Part shown: piece after piece, positions 49,579 to 58,711 of the stretch
Numbering within the stretch: position 1 is the stretch's first letter
Layout: each line of letters opens with the position of its first letter
NCBI GenBank assembly: GCA_030683005.1
Contig: JAUXMY010000042.1
Coordinates: forward strand, 186,001 to 250,000
Length of the DNA stretch: 64,000 nucleotides
Source: Caulobacter sp.
GTDB taxonomy: Bacteria > Pseudomonadota > Alphaproteobacteria > Caulobacterales > Caulobacteraceae
Reading direction: 5' to 3'
The notes under the pieces: model-generated
What the model saw: the letters and a program-made list of their open reading frames with translations, nothing else
Database searches by the model: none
Told to the model about the DNA's origin: nothing
Made by a program: the position numbers and the translations under genes

Positions 49579-50448
49579 TCAGCTCAGCCGGCAGCGCCTC
49601 ACCCACCAGTCGGGCCGCATTTGCTCCAGGCGCTCGGCCAGGCCCTCGGCTTCAATGTCGCCAGCGCATAGGGCGAAGCAGGTGGCGCCCGAGCCACTCA
49701 TTCGGGCCAGCAGGGTCTCGGGCTCGCCACGCAGGGTTTCCAGCACCTCGCCGATCGCCGGCGCCAGACGCACGGCCGGCGCCTCCAGATCGTTGCGGCA
49801 CCAGCTGAGGATGGCGGCCATCTCCTCAGGGCTCTCGAAAGCGTCAGGCAGCGGCGGCAGATCGTCGCCGCCGGGCGCCCCCGCTTCGTCATAGGCCCGG
49901 TAGACCGCACCGGTGGACGAGGGGACCCGTGGATTGACCAGCACAGCGTCGATCGGCGCGAAGGCCGGCGGCGCGCTGAGGCGGTCTCCCCTGCCCCGCG
50001 CGATGGCCGCCCTGCCCCACAGGCAGACCGGGCCGTCGGCGCCCAGCCGGGCAGCGATGGCGCTCAACATCTCGTCCTGGATGGCGAGGTCCAGCGCCGA
50101 GTTCAGCAGTCGCAGCGTCGCCCCCGCATCGGACGAGCCGCCACCCAGGCCCGCGGCCACCGGCAGCTGCTTGTCGAGCAGCAGCCGGAACGGCGGCTGG
50201 GGCCGCTTCACATGTTCGAAGAGCGCCCGCGTCGCCTGGACGACCAGGTTGTCGGCCCCCTGCTCGATCAGGGGGCCGAACGGCCCGGTGACCTGGAACT
50301 CCGGCGCCTCGGCCGCCTGCACCGCGACCGTGTCGCCGACGTCGGCGAAAACCATCATGCTGGCCAGCGGATGATAGCCGTCAGCCGCCAGCGGCCCCAC
50401 GTGCAGGAACAGGTTCACCTTGGCCGGTGCGAAAGCGGAGAGGCTCAT
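49579..50448 (-). CDS. ispE: 4-diphosphocytidyl-2-C-methyl-D-erythritol kinase
   Basis: The 289-residue GHMP kinase phosphorylates CDP-methylerythritol in the non-mevalonate isoprenoid pathway. The start AFAPAKVNLFLHVGPLAADG is the family N-terminus with the substrate-binding Lys. The ATP loop PVAAGLGGGSSDAGATLR is complete, and MSGSGATCFALCAGD is the C-terminal GHMP motif. Length is normal. It lies just after the TPR gene on the same strand with 91 bp between, holding a hairpin. Confidence 0.95.
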   Translation of the reverse strand: MSLSAFAPAKVNLFLHVGPLAADGYHPLASMMVFADVGDTVAVQAAEAPEFQVTGPFGPLIEQGADNLVVQATRALFEHVKRPQPPFRLLLDKQLPVAAGLGGGSSDAGATLRLLNSALDLAIQDEMLSAIAARLGADGPVCLWGRAAIARGRGDRLSAPPAFAPIDAVLVNPRVPSSTGAVYRAYDEAGAPGGDDLPPLPDAFESPEEMAAILSWCRNDLEAPAVRLAPAIGEVLETLRGEPETLLARMSGSGATCFALCAGDIEAEGLAERLEQMRPDWWVRRCRLS

Positions 50449-50485
50449 GGGGCAGGTCTACTTCGAACCCGGATGCCGCACCACA

Positions 50486-50534
50486 ACTGTCATCCCGGAC
50501 GCAGCAGGAGATCCGTTTCGGTCGGGATGACAGT
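50486..50534. repeat. REP-like hairpin between TPR and ispE genes
   Basis: A perfect 12-bp inverted repeat (ACTGTCATCCCG/CGGGATGACAGT) with a 25-base loop lies in the 91-bp gap. The TCATCCCGG sequence is like the ends of the 103-bp element at 37991-38093. It may be a single-unit relative of that repeat, or a terminator-like 3' structure for the TPR gene. Confidence 0.6.
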
Positions 50535-50539
50535 GAAGA

Positions 50540-52282
50540 TCAGTTCGCCGCCACCGCGCTCGCCGCGACCGGCGGCAGGCCGGCCTTCAGTTTGGTTTCA
50601 GCGTCGGCCTTGATCTCGGCGGGCGGGTCGAGCGTGAGGGTGCGGCTCCACTGGAAGCGGGCCTCGATCTGCCGGCCGACGCGCCAGTAGGCGTCGCCAA
50701 GGTGGCTGTTGATCTCCGGATCGGCGGGCGAGAGCAGAACAGCCTCCTCCAGCTTCTCCACCGCCCGGCGGAAGTCACCGATACGAAAGTAGGCCCAGCC
50801 CAGGGAGTCGACCATGGCGCCCGAGCGCGGGTTGGCGGCGACGGCCCGTTTGACCATGTCCATGGCCTCGGCCAACCGCTCTCCGCGGTCGATCCAAGCG
50901 TAGCCGAGATAGTTGAGCAACTCCGGCTCGTTGGGCTGCTGGGCCAGGGCCGCCATCAGGTCCTTCTCGGCGGCCGGCCACTGACCCGAGCGCTCCAGGG
51001 CGATGCCGCGCATGTAGAGCAGACGCCAGTCCGGCTCGCCGCCGGCGCGGCTGATGACTCCATCCAGCACCTCCGCTGACTCGGCGAACCGCCCGTTGGC
51101 CCGCAACAGGTCCGCGTAGGTCACCGCCGCGTCCCGGTCGTCCGGATAGGCTTCATAGGCCTGGCGCGCCATGCCCAGGCCCCGGTCGGCGTCCTTCGCG
51201 GACTGGTAGCTCCAGGCCAGTTTGGCCCGGGCGGAGGCGTAGTAGGGAGAGCCGCTGGGGATGGACGCATAGGCTTCGCGAGCGCCGTCGGCGTCGTCAA
51301 GCGCACCCAACACGTCGCCCAGCAGCACGCGTGTGTCCTCACGTGTCGGGTCGAGGTAGAGGGACATCCGCACATAGGCCAACGCCATCTCCGACTGGCG
51401 TTCGCCCGCCATGGCGGTGGCGAAGGGCAGGAAGGCGCGGGCGGCGCCTTCCCGAAGGGTCGGCAGCGGCGGCGCCTTGCCGCGACGGGCGGCGCGTTGG
51501 CGGGCTGTCAGCAGTCCGGAGTCGCCCGGAGCCTGCTGCAAGGCACGGTCGTAGAGCGCGACAGCATCTGCCCGGCGCCCGCGCCGCTCCAGAAAGGCGC
51601 CGTGATCGAGGATGAACAGCAGCCCGGCGTCGCCCAGACTGGTCAGGGCCATGTAGTCGGTCTCGGCCTCATCGTATCGCCTGGCCCGCTCGAACAACTG
51701 GGCCTGACCAAGCTGGCCGAACACCTCGACCAACCGGTCGCCGCGCAGGTCCGGACGCGCCACCGCGCCCTCCTTGTCGCCGGCCGCCGCCGCCACCCAG
51801 GGCGCGAGCAGCGCCGCCACCGGCCGGTGCGGCATGGTGACTGCTCCGCTGGCCAGAATGTCCCGGGCCTCGCCGGCCCGGCCGTCTGCCAGGGCGTCGA
51901 CGACCTTTTCCAGCGCGCCCAGCCGCTGGAGGTTGACCCCGGCCTCCTCGCCGGGGGCCAGCCGGGCGGCGCGTGGCACGTCGCCGGCGAACACCGCTGC
52001 GATGAAGGCGCGGGCGCTAATCGTCTGACCGTCCGCGTCGATGTCAGCGGCCGTGGCGCGGTCGAAGTAGTCCAGCGCCAGCTCATTGCGTCCGTTCTTC
52101 ATCGCCGCCTGCCCGGCCAGGAACAGGCCGTAGGACGATCCCCGATCGCTGTCGCCGAACGCAACGTCGGAGGTCGGCGCCTCGGTTTTCGCCGGCTTGG
52201 CGGCGGCGGGCGCGGCCAGCGCCGCGACGGCGGCGGCAAAGGCGAGCGGAGCAAGGGCGGGCAAGGCGTGACGCAGCTTCAT
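50540..52282 (-). CDS. TPR-repeat periplasmic protein
   Basis: The 580-residue protein has a Sec-like signal (MKLRHALPALAPLAFAAAVA) and then tetratricopeptide repeats through most of its length; the C-terminal part is clearest (LLNYLGYAWIDRGERLAEAM, DSLGWAYFRIGDFRRAVEKL, SHLGDAYWRVGRQIEAR). Such proteins act as scaffolds in the envelope. The last repeat is followed by a tail ending in AAN. The function is not indicated; it may share a transcript with ispE. ATG 52282 begins the signal directly. Confidence 0.85.
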   Translation of the reverse strand: MKLRHALPALAPLAFAAAVAALAAPAAAKPAKTEAPTSDVAFGDSDRGSSYGLFLAGQAAMKNGRNELALDYFDRATAADIDADGQTISARAFIAAVFAGDVPRAARLAPGEEAGVNLQRLGALEKVVDALADGRAGEARDILASGAVTMPHRPVAALLAPWVAAAAGDKEGAVARPDLRGDRLVEVFGQLGQAQLFERARRYDEAETDYMALTSLGDAGLLFILDHGAFLERRGRRADAVALYDRALQQAPGDSGLLTARQRAARRGKAPPLPTLREGAARAFLPFATAMAGERQSEMALAYVRMSLYLDPTREDTRVLLGDVLGALDDADGAREAYASIPSGSPYYASARAKLAWSYQSAKDADRGLGMARQAYEAYPDDRDAAVTYADLLRANGRFAESAEVLDGVISRAGGEPDWRLLYMRGIALERSGQWPAAEKDLMAALAQQPNEPELLNYLGYAWIDRGERLAEAMDMVKRAVAANPRSGAMVDSLGWAYFRIGDFRRAVEKLEEAVLLSPADPEINSHLGDAYWRVGRQIEARFQWSRTLTLDPPAEIKADAETKLKAGLPPVAASAVAAN

Positions 52283-52348
52283 AGCGCCCACCTTGCCGCA
52301 AACTTGGGCGGCGGCAAGGCGGATCGTGTCTCGGGTGAGGTGCGCGAC

Positions 52349-54025
52349 CTACATGTTCGGGTAGTTCGGTCCGCCCCCGCCCTCGGGTGTCGTCCAGACG
52401 ATGTTCTGCGACGGGTCCTTGATGTCGCAGGTTTTGCAGTGGACGCAGTTCTGGGCGTTGATCTGGAACTTCGGATTGTTCCCGGCCTCGTCGTACAGCA
52501 CCTCGTACACGCCCGCCGGGCAGTACAGCCGCGCCGGCTCGCCGTAGCGGGGCAGGTTGACGTTGATCGGCACCGACGGGTCCTTGAGCCGCAGGTGCGC
52601 GGGCTGGTCTTCCTCGTGGTTGGTCGCCGACAGGAACACCGAGCTCAGCTTGTCGAAACTGATCACGCCGTCGGGCTTGGGATAGGCCAGCTGCGGGTAG
52701 TCCGCCGCCAGCCCGGTGGAGGCGGCGTCAGTCTTCTCGTGCTTCAGCGTGCCCAGGAACGAGAAGCCGCCCAGCAGATGTGTGCACCACATGTCGAACA
52801 TGCCGACCGCGCCGCCCAGGAAGGTGCCGAGCTTGGTGAGCAGCGGCTTGGCGTTGCGGACGACCTTCAGTTCCCTGGCGATCCAGCTGCCCTCGAAGGC
52901 GGTCTGGTAGCCGGTGAGTTCGTCACCCTGACGGCCCTCGCCCAGCGCGGCGAAGGCGGCCTCGGCGGCCAGCATGCCGGACTTCATGGCATTGTGGCTG
53001 CCCTTGATGCGCGGCACGTTCACGAAGCCGGCCGAGCAGCCGATCAGCACGCCGCCCGGGAAGCTGAGCTTCGGGATCGACTGCCAGCCGCCCTCGGTGA
53101 TGGCGCGGGCCCCGTAGGCGATGCGCTTGCCGCCTTCCAGGTAGGGCTTGACCGACGGGTGGTGCTTGAACTGCTGGAACTCGTCGAACGGCGACAGCCA
53201 GGGGTTCTTGTAGTTCAGGTGCACGACGTAGCCGATGGCCACGTAGTTCTCCCCGAAGTGGTACATGAAGCTGCCGCCGCCGGTCTTGTCGTCCAGCGGC
53301 CAGCCGGTGGTGTGCTGGGCAAGGCCCGGGCGGAAGCAGGCGTCGGGAACCTGCCACAGCTCCTTGATGCCGATGCCGTACTTCTGCGGGCTCTTGCCCT
53401 CGCGCAGGTCGAACTTCGCCTCCAGCTGCTTGGCCAGCGATCCGCGCACGCCCTCGGCGATGAAGACGTACTTGCCGTGCAGTTCCATGCCGGGCTGATA
53501 GTCGGGCTTCTGTTCGCCGTCCTTGCCGATGCCGACGACGCCGACGACGACGCCCTTCACCGAGCCGTCCTCGCGGTAGACCAGGTCAGACGCCGCGAAG
53601 CCCGGATAGATCTCCACGCCAAGCGCCTCGGCCTGACCGGCCAGCCAGCGGGTGACATTGGCCAGGGAGGCGATGTAGCAGCCGTCGTTGTGCATGAACG
53701 GCGGCAGGGCGAACATCGGCAGGTCCAGTTCGCCCTGCGGACCCAGCAGGAGGAACTTGTCCTTGGTCACAGGCGTGTCGAGCGGGGCGCCCAGCGCCTT
53801 CCAGTCAGGAATCAGCTCGTTCAGCGCTTTGGGGTCGATCACCGCACCGGACAGGATGTGGGCGCCGACCTCGGACCCCTTCTCGATCAGCGCGACGGAG
53901 ACCTCTCGGCCCTGCTCGGCCTCGAGCTGCTTGAGCCGGATGGCCGCGGCCAGGCCCGAGGGGCCGCCGCCGACGATGACGACGTCGTACTCCATGGACT
54001 CGCGTTCGACGGCGTCTTCGGACAT
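52349..54025 (-). CDS. Electron transfer flavoprotein-ubiquinone oxidoreductase
   Basis: The 558-residue membrane-associated enzyme passes electrons from ETF (fed by beta-oxidation and amino-acid dehydrogenases) to ubiquinone. The N-terminal FAD site is YDVVIVGGGPSGLAAAIRLK. The ubiquinone-side segment and the C-terminal 4Fe-4S cluster NCVHCKTCDIKDP are complete, and a final Cys lies within the N-terminal half of that domain (YCPAGVYEV). The size is typical of ETF-QO. It follows the TPR gene region after 66 bp on the same strand. Confidence 0.96.
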   Translation of the reverse strand: MSEDAVERESMEYDVVIVGGGPSGLAAAIRLKQLEAEQGREVSVALIEKGSEVGAHILSGAVIDPKALNELIPDWKALGAPLDTPVTKDKFLLLGPQGELDLPMFALPPFMHNDGCYIASLANVTRWLAGQAEALGVEIYPGFAASDLVYREDGSVKGVVVGVVGIGKDGEQKPDYQPGMELHGKYVFIAEGVRGSLAKQLEAKFDLREGKSPQKYGIGIKELWQVPDACFRPGLAQHTTGWPLDDKTGGGSFMYHFGENYVAIGYVVHLNYKNPWLSPFDEFQQFKHHPSVKPYLEGGKRIAYGARAITEGGWQSIPKLSFPGGVLIGCSAGFVNVPRIKGSHNAMKSGMLAAEAAFAALGEGRQGDELTGYQTAFEGSWIARELKVVRNAKPLLTKLGTFLGGAVGMFDMWCTHLLGGFSFLGTLKHEKTDAASTGLAADYPQLAYPKPDGVISFDKLSSVFLSATNHEEDQPAHLRLKDPSVPINVNLPRYGEPARLYCPAGVYEVLYDEAGNNPKFQINAQNCVHCKTCDIKDPSQNIVWTTPEGGGGPNYPNM

Positions 54026-54112
54026 GGCTCGATCCCCTGTTGTTTCAGGGTCTTATTCCGAGGCGACGCAAGGGTGGTCAAGTCGGAAAGCGGTATTGCG
54101 AGCCGCTCGTAA

Positions 54113-54328
54113 CTAACTCTGCCAGGCCTGCCGCAGTTCGCCGCTGTCGGTCTGGACCAGCACCTGCGCGGCGTGGCCGGCGGCGGCGGCCTGGGCGGCC
54201 AGAGCGCTGGCGGCTGCCAGCGCCTCGTCCCGGCGCGCAAAATGGCCCATGGCCTTGCGGGCGCAGACCACCTTCCACTCCTCGGCAACCCGGATGACGG
54301 CGTAGGAGAAGTCCTTTGCGTCGGCCAT
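54113..54328 (-). CDS. Small conserved protein of unknown function
   Basis: The ATG at 54328 gives 71 residues: KDFSYAVIRVAEEWKVVCAR, then an alanine-rich helix and QVLVQTDSGELRQAWQS. This alternating strand, helix, strand pattern recalls small DUF2188-type proteins, but I cannot assign it. It starts two bases after the stop of the next small gene, so the two are coupled. No signal peptide is present. Confidence 0.6.
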   Translation of the reverse strand: MADAKDFSYAVIRVAEEWKVVCARKAMGHFARRDEALAAASALAAQAAAAGHAAQVLVQTDSGELRQAWQS

Positions 54329-54330
54329 GG

Positions 54331-54552
54331 TCAGGCCCACCGGTTGAAGCGCCGGCGCGGACAGCGGCACAGGCCGGTCAGGTCGGCCAGATAGGCGCGC
54401 AACGCCCGGGCCCGGGGCGTGTCACCCGACTCGTCAGCATGGCGCGCCCAGCGCACCCAGACGCAATCCCCGGCGATGCAGCGCATCGGCGGATCTCGAC
54501 CCCGCGAAGATCTGGCGGGCGGCGCGGGCGCCCGGAAACGATGGAGTTCCAT
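54331..54552 (-). CDS. Small cysteine-containing protein of unknown function
   Basis: From ATG 54552, ten bases after AGGAGAC, the product has 73 residues: MELHRFRAPAPPARSSRGRD, then MRCIAGDCVWVRWARHADES and ALRAYLADLTGLCRCPRR. The four cysteines as two pairs (CIAGDC, CRC) could bind a metal or form a disulfide. The protein is basic. I do not recognise it. It is translationally close to the downstream small gene; an AT-rich patch upstream (54617-54634) may hold the promoter. Confidence 0.5.
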   Translation of the reverse strand: MELHRFRAPAPPARSSRGRDPPMRCIAGDCVWVRWARHADESGDTPRARALRAYLADLTGLCRCPRRRFNRWA

Positions 54553-54703
54553 GGCCGGCAGGTCTCCTGTTCCTGCCCCCGACGAAGCCAGCATCGCACA
54601 ACAGCGTCAACCCTTTGCAAACATATATGGTTTCCACAACCGGGGCGGCAGCGCCGCGCGCGCGACGCTAGGCGAACCGCTCCCGGCCGGGTAAGTCTGG
54701 CTG

Positions 54704-55519
54704 GTGACCGCCATGCCCGACATCCGCGCCGCCGAGGCCGCCCTCGCCTTCTGGGCCGAGGCCGGCGTCGATACGGCCTATGCCGACGAACCCATCGACC
54801 GTCTGGCCGAGGGCGCAGAGCGGCTGAAGGCCAAGGTCCAGCCGGCTCCACGCCCGCTGAAGGCGGCCGCCGCCGGAGTGCGCGCCGCGCCGGACTACGC
54901 CGCCGCCCTGGCCGAGGCGAAGGCCCGCGCGGCGGAAGCCCAGGATCTGGAGGCGCTGGCCGCCGCCATCGCCGCCTTTGACGGCTGCCCGCTGAAGTTC
55001 GAGGGGGCGAAGCAGGCGGTGTTCTCGCGGGGCGAGACTGACGCGCCGCTGGTCATCATCGGCGAGGGTCCGGGCGGCGACGAGGATGCGCAAGGCGCCC
55101 CGTTCGTCGGCCGCGCCGGCCAGCTGCTGGACCGGATGATCGCCGCCGCCGGGCTGACCGGCCGGGTGTTCATCACCAACACCGTCTTCTGGCGTCCGCC
55201 CGGCAACCGCACGCCCACGCCGGCCGAACAGGCCGTGTGCCAGCCGTTCCTGGAGCGGGCCATCCAGCTGGTTGACCCCAAGATGCTGCTGCTGGTCGGC
55301 GGCGCCTCGGCCAAGTCGGTTCTGGGGCGCGAGGAAGGCATCCTGTCGATGCGCGGGCGCTGGTTCGAATGGACCGGCGAGGCCAGCGCCCTGACCCTGC
55401 CCGCCCTGCCGACGCTGCATCCGGCCTTCCTGCTGCGCCAGCCAGCCGCCAAGAAGAAGGCCTGGCAGGACCTCTTGATGCTGACCGAGCGGCTGGACCG
55501 GCCGGTGCGGCCGGAGTGA
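54704..55519 (+). CDS. Uracil-DNA glycosylase superfamily protein (family 4-like)
   Basis: The 271-residue protein has the family 4 signature IIGEGPGGDEDAQGAPFVGR followed by AGQLLDRMI and the late LPTLHPAFLLR. It should cut uracil from DNA in base excision repair. Family 4 enzymes bind a 4Fe-4S cluster through four cysteines. Here the first position is F (FDGCPLK) and the third is W (FWRPPGNR); only two (GCPLK and AVCQPF) remain, so the cluster is probably absent. An Ala-rich helical stretch of about 90 residues precedes the domain. Start: GTG 54704 or ATG 54713. Confidence 0.85.
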   Translation: MTAMPDIRAAEAALAFWAEAGVDTAYADEPIDRLAEGAERLKAKVQPAPRPLKAAAAGVRAAPDYAAALAEAKARAAEAQDLEALAAAIAAFDGCPLKFEGAKQAVFSRGETDAPLVIIGEGPGGDEDAQGAPFVGRAGQLLDRMIAAAGLTGRVFITNTVFWRPPGNRTPTPAEQAVCQPFLERAIQLVDPKMLLLVGGASAKSVLGREEGILSMRGRWFEWTGEASALTLPALPTLHPAFLLRQPAAKKKAWQDLLMLTERLDRPVRPE

Positions 55520-55538
55520 CGACACGGAGTCTGTAGCC

Positions 55539-56657
55539 ATGAACCTGCCTGGACTTTGCATCCTGCTCGGCGCGGCGCTCCTGGCGCCAGCGAGCGGCGC
55601 CTGGGCTCAAACACCGCCAGCCGCCGCACCCCGCCCGACGCCGAAGACCTATCCGCTCATCACCGTCAATGGCTATTCGGCCTACCTTTCGGCCAACGAG
55701 GCCCGGCCTCTGCGCCGCGCGACCGCCGTCGGCCCGGTAAGCGACTGGATACCGGACAATGACCCCCTGGTCAGGCTTGTAGCGGCCGGGACCGCCACCT
55801 CGGGCGGCGTGGCGGCGACGCTGACCGTCGACCCCGCCGGTCGCGTGTCCGCCTGCGAGCTAGTCCGGCCCCACGGCGACGCGTCTCTGTTCGAGGGTCT
55901 GTGCGACCGGATTTCGGGACGGGCGCAACTAAGGCCGGCTATCGACGACGCAGGTGCGCCGGTGACCGACCGGTTCATGCTGTCAATCAGTCTGGATCGA
56001 AGCCTGACTCCGCAAACCCCTCTGGTGGTCGTCCGGGGGCTGTCTCCCGCGCCGCCGCCGCCCGGCCCGCAGTGGCCGCCCTCATGGGACAGCCAACAGG
56101 CCAGCGTCGAAAAACTGGATCTGCTTCCCGGCGGGCCGACGTCGCCCGATGCGCGGGCCGAGCCCTGGACCGGCATCGAGTATTCGCCCGAAAACCCGCG
56201 ACAACCCTGTCGCATCGTTAAATCCTCCGGGGACGCCGCCTTCGACGCCCGCGCCTGCAAGGCGGCGGCGAAGGGCCGCTACGATGTCTCGAAGTTTGAT
56301 AAGCCCTGGCAGCGCCGCATGCAGCTTCACTTCGTGCTGTTCGGCGGCAAGCCCCGCGCCCTGCTGCCGGTTCAGCAGTGGAGCGGTCGCCCGGTTGCGA
56401 GCGAGGCGGCGCGGGCGGCAGTTGCCGCAGCCCTGCCCGCCGACGCCCTCGCCCGGCTGCGGCTCAACGTCATGGTCGAAACGTCCGGGGCGGTGAGCCG
56501 CTGCACGATTGAGGCTTCCTCGGGAACAGACGCCGGCGATGTCGCCGCCTGCGCCGTCGTCCGCGCCAACGGCCCCTTCGCGCCGGCCAAGGACATCTTC
56601 GGCCGCCCGTTCAAGGCGCAGCTCTACGACTGGGGCCCCGCGAAGGGAGCCTCCTAG
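55539..56657 (+). CDS. Exported protein with two TonB-C-like domains
   Basis: The 372-residue product has a Sec signal (LCILLGAALLAPASGAWAQ) and two similar modules: VAATLTVDPAGRVSACELVR near residue 100, and LRLNVMVETSGAVSRCTIEA near residue 315. Each has a strand-turn-strand with a Cys, as in TonB C-terminal-like domains, but there is no membrane anchor like that of TonB. It is probably periplasmic and contacts other envelope proteins. It follows the uracil-DNA glycosylase gene by 19 bp. I infer a duplication of the module. Confidence 0.65.
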   Translation: MNLPGLCILLGAALLAPASGAWAQTPPAAAPRPTPKTYPLITVNGYSAYLSANEARPLRRATAVGPVSDWIPDNDPLVRLVAAGTATSGGVAATLTVDPAGRVSACELVRPHGDASLFEGLCDRISGRAQLRPAIDDAGAPVTDRFMLSISLDRSLTPQTPLVVVRGLSPAPPPPGPQWPPSWDSQQASVEKLDLLPGGPTSPDARAEPWTGIEYSPENPRQPCRIVKSSGDAAFDARACKAAAKGRYDVSKFDKPWQRRMQLHFVLFGGKPRALLPVQQWSGRPVASEAARAAVAAALPADALARLRLNVMVETSGAVSRCTIEASSGTDAGDVAACAVVRANGPFAPAKDIFGRPFKAQLYDWGPAKGAS

Positions 56658-57754
56658 GCTCCCACCGCCTCTTCTTCCGCCACGAAGCCCTTCCAGGCCT
56701 GCATGTAGGTGACGAACCGGTCGCTGAGACCCTCGCGCTGCAGATGCTCGCGGGTGACCGGCAGGGCGATCGGGCGGAAGTCCGGATCGGCGGCTGCCAA
56801 CTTCGGCCAGTCGTGGTGCAGGATGGCGCCCCGGCCGATCAGCACGAAGTCGCAGCCCTGCTCCAGGCACCATTCCGCATCGGCCCGGGCCATCACCTTG
56901 CCGGCCACGCCCAGCCGCACCGCGCCACGGTCGAGGCCTGTGAACACGCTGATCAGGCTCTGGCCGGCGAAGGCCTCGTCCATCGGCGCCTTGCGCACGT
57001 CCCACAGCGACATGTCGAGGTAGTCGATCAGGCCCTCGCTCATCAGCTGCTGGGCCAGATCCCGGCATTCGGACAACACGATGCCAAACCGCTCGGGCGA
57101 CAGGCGCAGGCCGATCTGGAAGGTCTCGCCGCAGGCGGCGCGCACCCCCTTGAGAATGTCGATGACGATGCGGTTGCGGTTGGCCGCAGAGCCGCCCCAC
57201 TGGTCGGTGCGCAGGTTCACTTCGGGGCTGAGGAACTGGGCGAGGATATAGCCGTGGGCGCCGTGGATCTCGACGCCGTCGAAACCGGCCTTCTGGCTGC
57301 GCACGGCGCCGGCGATGAAGTCCGCAACCAGCTGCTCGACCTCGGCCCTGGTCAGGGCGCGGGCCTTGAACTCCTCGTTGTCGGACGGACAGACCGGCGC
57401 CTCGCCGATCAGCTCGGCTGGCGAGCGCATGCCGGCGTGGTGCAGCTGGACCACGGCGATGCTGCCCTGCGCCTTGATGGCGGCGGCCAGGCGGGTCAGG
57501 CCCTCGATATGGTCGTCGGACCAGGCGCCCAGCTGGCCGGGGAAGCCCTGGCCGATGCGCTGAACGTGCGCGGCGCAGGTCATGGTCAGGCCAAAGCCGC
57601 CTTCGGCCCTCATGGTCAGCCAGCGGAACTCCTCGTCCGACATCTTCCCGTCGGGATGGCTCTGGGTGTTGGTCAGCGGCGCCAGCATCAGCCGGTTCTT
57701 CATCGCCGGGCCATGGGCGAAGGTCAGCGGCGTGAACAGCGAGGCGTCGGTCAT
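56654..57754 (-). CDS. NADH:flavin oxidoreductase (Old Yellow Enzyme family)
   Basis: The 366-residue FMN enzyme has the TIM-barrel features of Old Yellow Enzyme relatives: NRLMLAPLTNTQSHPDGKMS at the FMN site, VQLHHAGM with the substrate histidines, GFDGVEIHGAHGYILAQFLS as the family signature, and GCDFVLIGRGAILHHDWPKL near the end. It reduces activated double bonds or similar compounds with NAD(P)H. The stop overlaps that of the convergent exported protein gene by four bases. Natural substrate unknown. Confidence 0.92.
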   Translation of the reverse strand: MTDASLFTPLTFAHGPAMKNRLMLAPLTNTQSHPDGKMSDEEFRWLTMRAEGGFGLTMTCAAHVQRIGQGFPGQLGAWSDDHIEGLTRLAAAIKAQGSIAVVQLHHAGMRSPAELIGEAPVCPSDNEEFKARALTRAEVEQLVADFIAGAVRSQKAGFDGVEIHGAHGYILAQFLSPEVNLRTDQWGGSAANRNRIVIDILKGVRAACGETFQIGLRLSPERFGIVLSECRDLAQQLMSEGLIDYLDMSLWDVRKAPMDEAFAGQSLISVFTGLDRGAVRLGVAGKVMARADAEWCLEQGCDFVLIGRGAILHHDWPKLAAADPDFRPIALPVTREHLQREGLSDRFVTYMQAWKGFVAEEEAVGA

Positions 57755-57850
57755 GGGCAGGCTCCGGAGGTGCAGAGCGTTGTCATAGAGGACGTAAGCG
57801 CCCGGCGCCTAGCCATGCTTCCTGAAAGCCCGCCACAGCAAAGCTGACGA

Positions 57851-58543
57851 TCAGCGCGCCAGGCTGGCCCAGGGCGCGGGCGTGGCCTTCAGGCCATCGG
57901 GCGCCGCCTCGAAGTCCATCATCACCGTCAGGGTGCGGCCGCAGATGCCGAACACCCAGGCTTCCCGCCAGGTCCCGCTGTCGCGAAGGCCGAAGCGGTC
58001 GGGGCCGATTGCGGAGTCGTCGACCATGTCGACGCGCGCCAGGGCGCCGGTGCGGGCCACCCGCTCGGGCGAGCAGCCGGGTATGTCGCGCGCCGCCGCG
58101 GCGCCGGCGGTGCGCATCGCCCTTGTCATGACAACGCCGCCCAGACTGTCCAGATCGACGTGGGACCGGCCGATATGAACCAGCTGGGCGGTCAGGCCGC
58201 CGGTCGTGTCCTGCAGCAGGATGTAGCGGGCGAAGGCCTGCGGGCAGTCCACCCGCTGGATGGTCACGGCCCAGGCATTGACCAGCCGGCCGGAGGCGAT
58301 GGCGGCATCGACGCGGGGCCAGCCGGTGACCGGCTCGATGACCCCCAGGCTGGCCCCGGCCGCCGGACAGTCGGCCTGGGCCGCGGTGATCGCCGCTCGG
58401 GCGAGGTCGGTCGACGGCGCCGGCGCGGCGGCGTTGATCGCGGCCCAGCGCTGGAGGTCCTCGGGCGTCTGGGCCCCGGCGGGCGCGGCGGTGAAGAGCG
58501 CCAGGGCCGGGATCAACGCCCTCCATGTCTCTCGCCGGACCAT
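57851..58543 (-). CDS. Exported protein of unknown function
   Basis: The 230-residue protein begins with a Sec signal (WRALIPALALFTAAPAGAQ), and the mature part has paired Cys residues (ADCPAAG, RVDCPQAF, IPGCSPER, FGICGRTL) that could form disulfides. The family is unknown to me. An in-frame reading continues to 59440, but only through the antisense of the transglycosylase gene, so I use ATG 58543. It is divergent from the lytic transglycosylase with 168 bp between the starts, where both promoters should lie. Confidence 0.7.
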   Translation of the reverse strand: MVRRETWRALIPALALFTAAPAGAQTPEDLQRWAAINAAAPAPSTDLARAAITAAQADCPAAGASLGVIEPVTGWPRVDAAIASGRLVNAWAVTIQRVDCPQAFARYILLQDTTGGLTAQLVHIGRSHVDLDSLGGVVMTRAMRTAGAAAARDIPGCSPERVARTGALARVDMVDDSAIGPDRFGLRDSGTWREAWVFGICGRTLTVMMDFEAAPDGLKATPAPWASLAR

Positions 58544-58711
58544 ATGTTCCCCCGAAGTCTTTCGCCCGTATGGCCGTCGGGAGCCGCGACCGCAACTGCG
58601 CCGGCCACGCGCGCAGCGCGAAACCGCTTTCCCCCCGCCTACACTGGCACTAGGTTCCACCTCCTCAACGGGCGAAGGACCGCGCGTCCCCGTGGCGGCG
58701 CGAGCAACAGC

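Noticed and set aside
51497..54112. An 871-residue plus-strand frame opposite the TPR and ETF-QO genes
   Set aside because: It spans two real minus-strand genes and has no recognisable domain.
54617..54634. AAACATATATGGTTT as an operator
   Set aside because: It is an imperfect palindrome in an AT-rich patch between two divergent genes; it may be part of a promoter but nothing supports a specific regulator.
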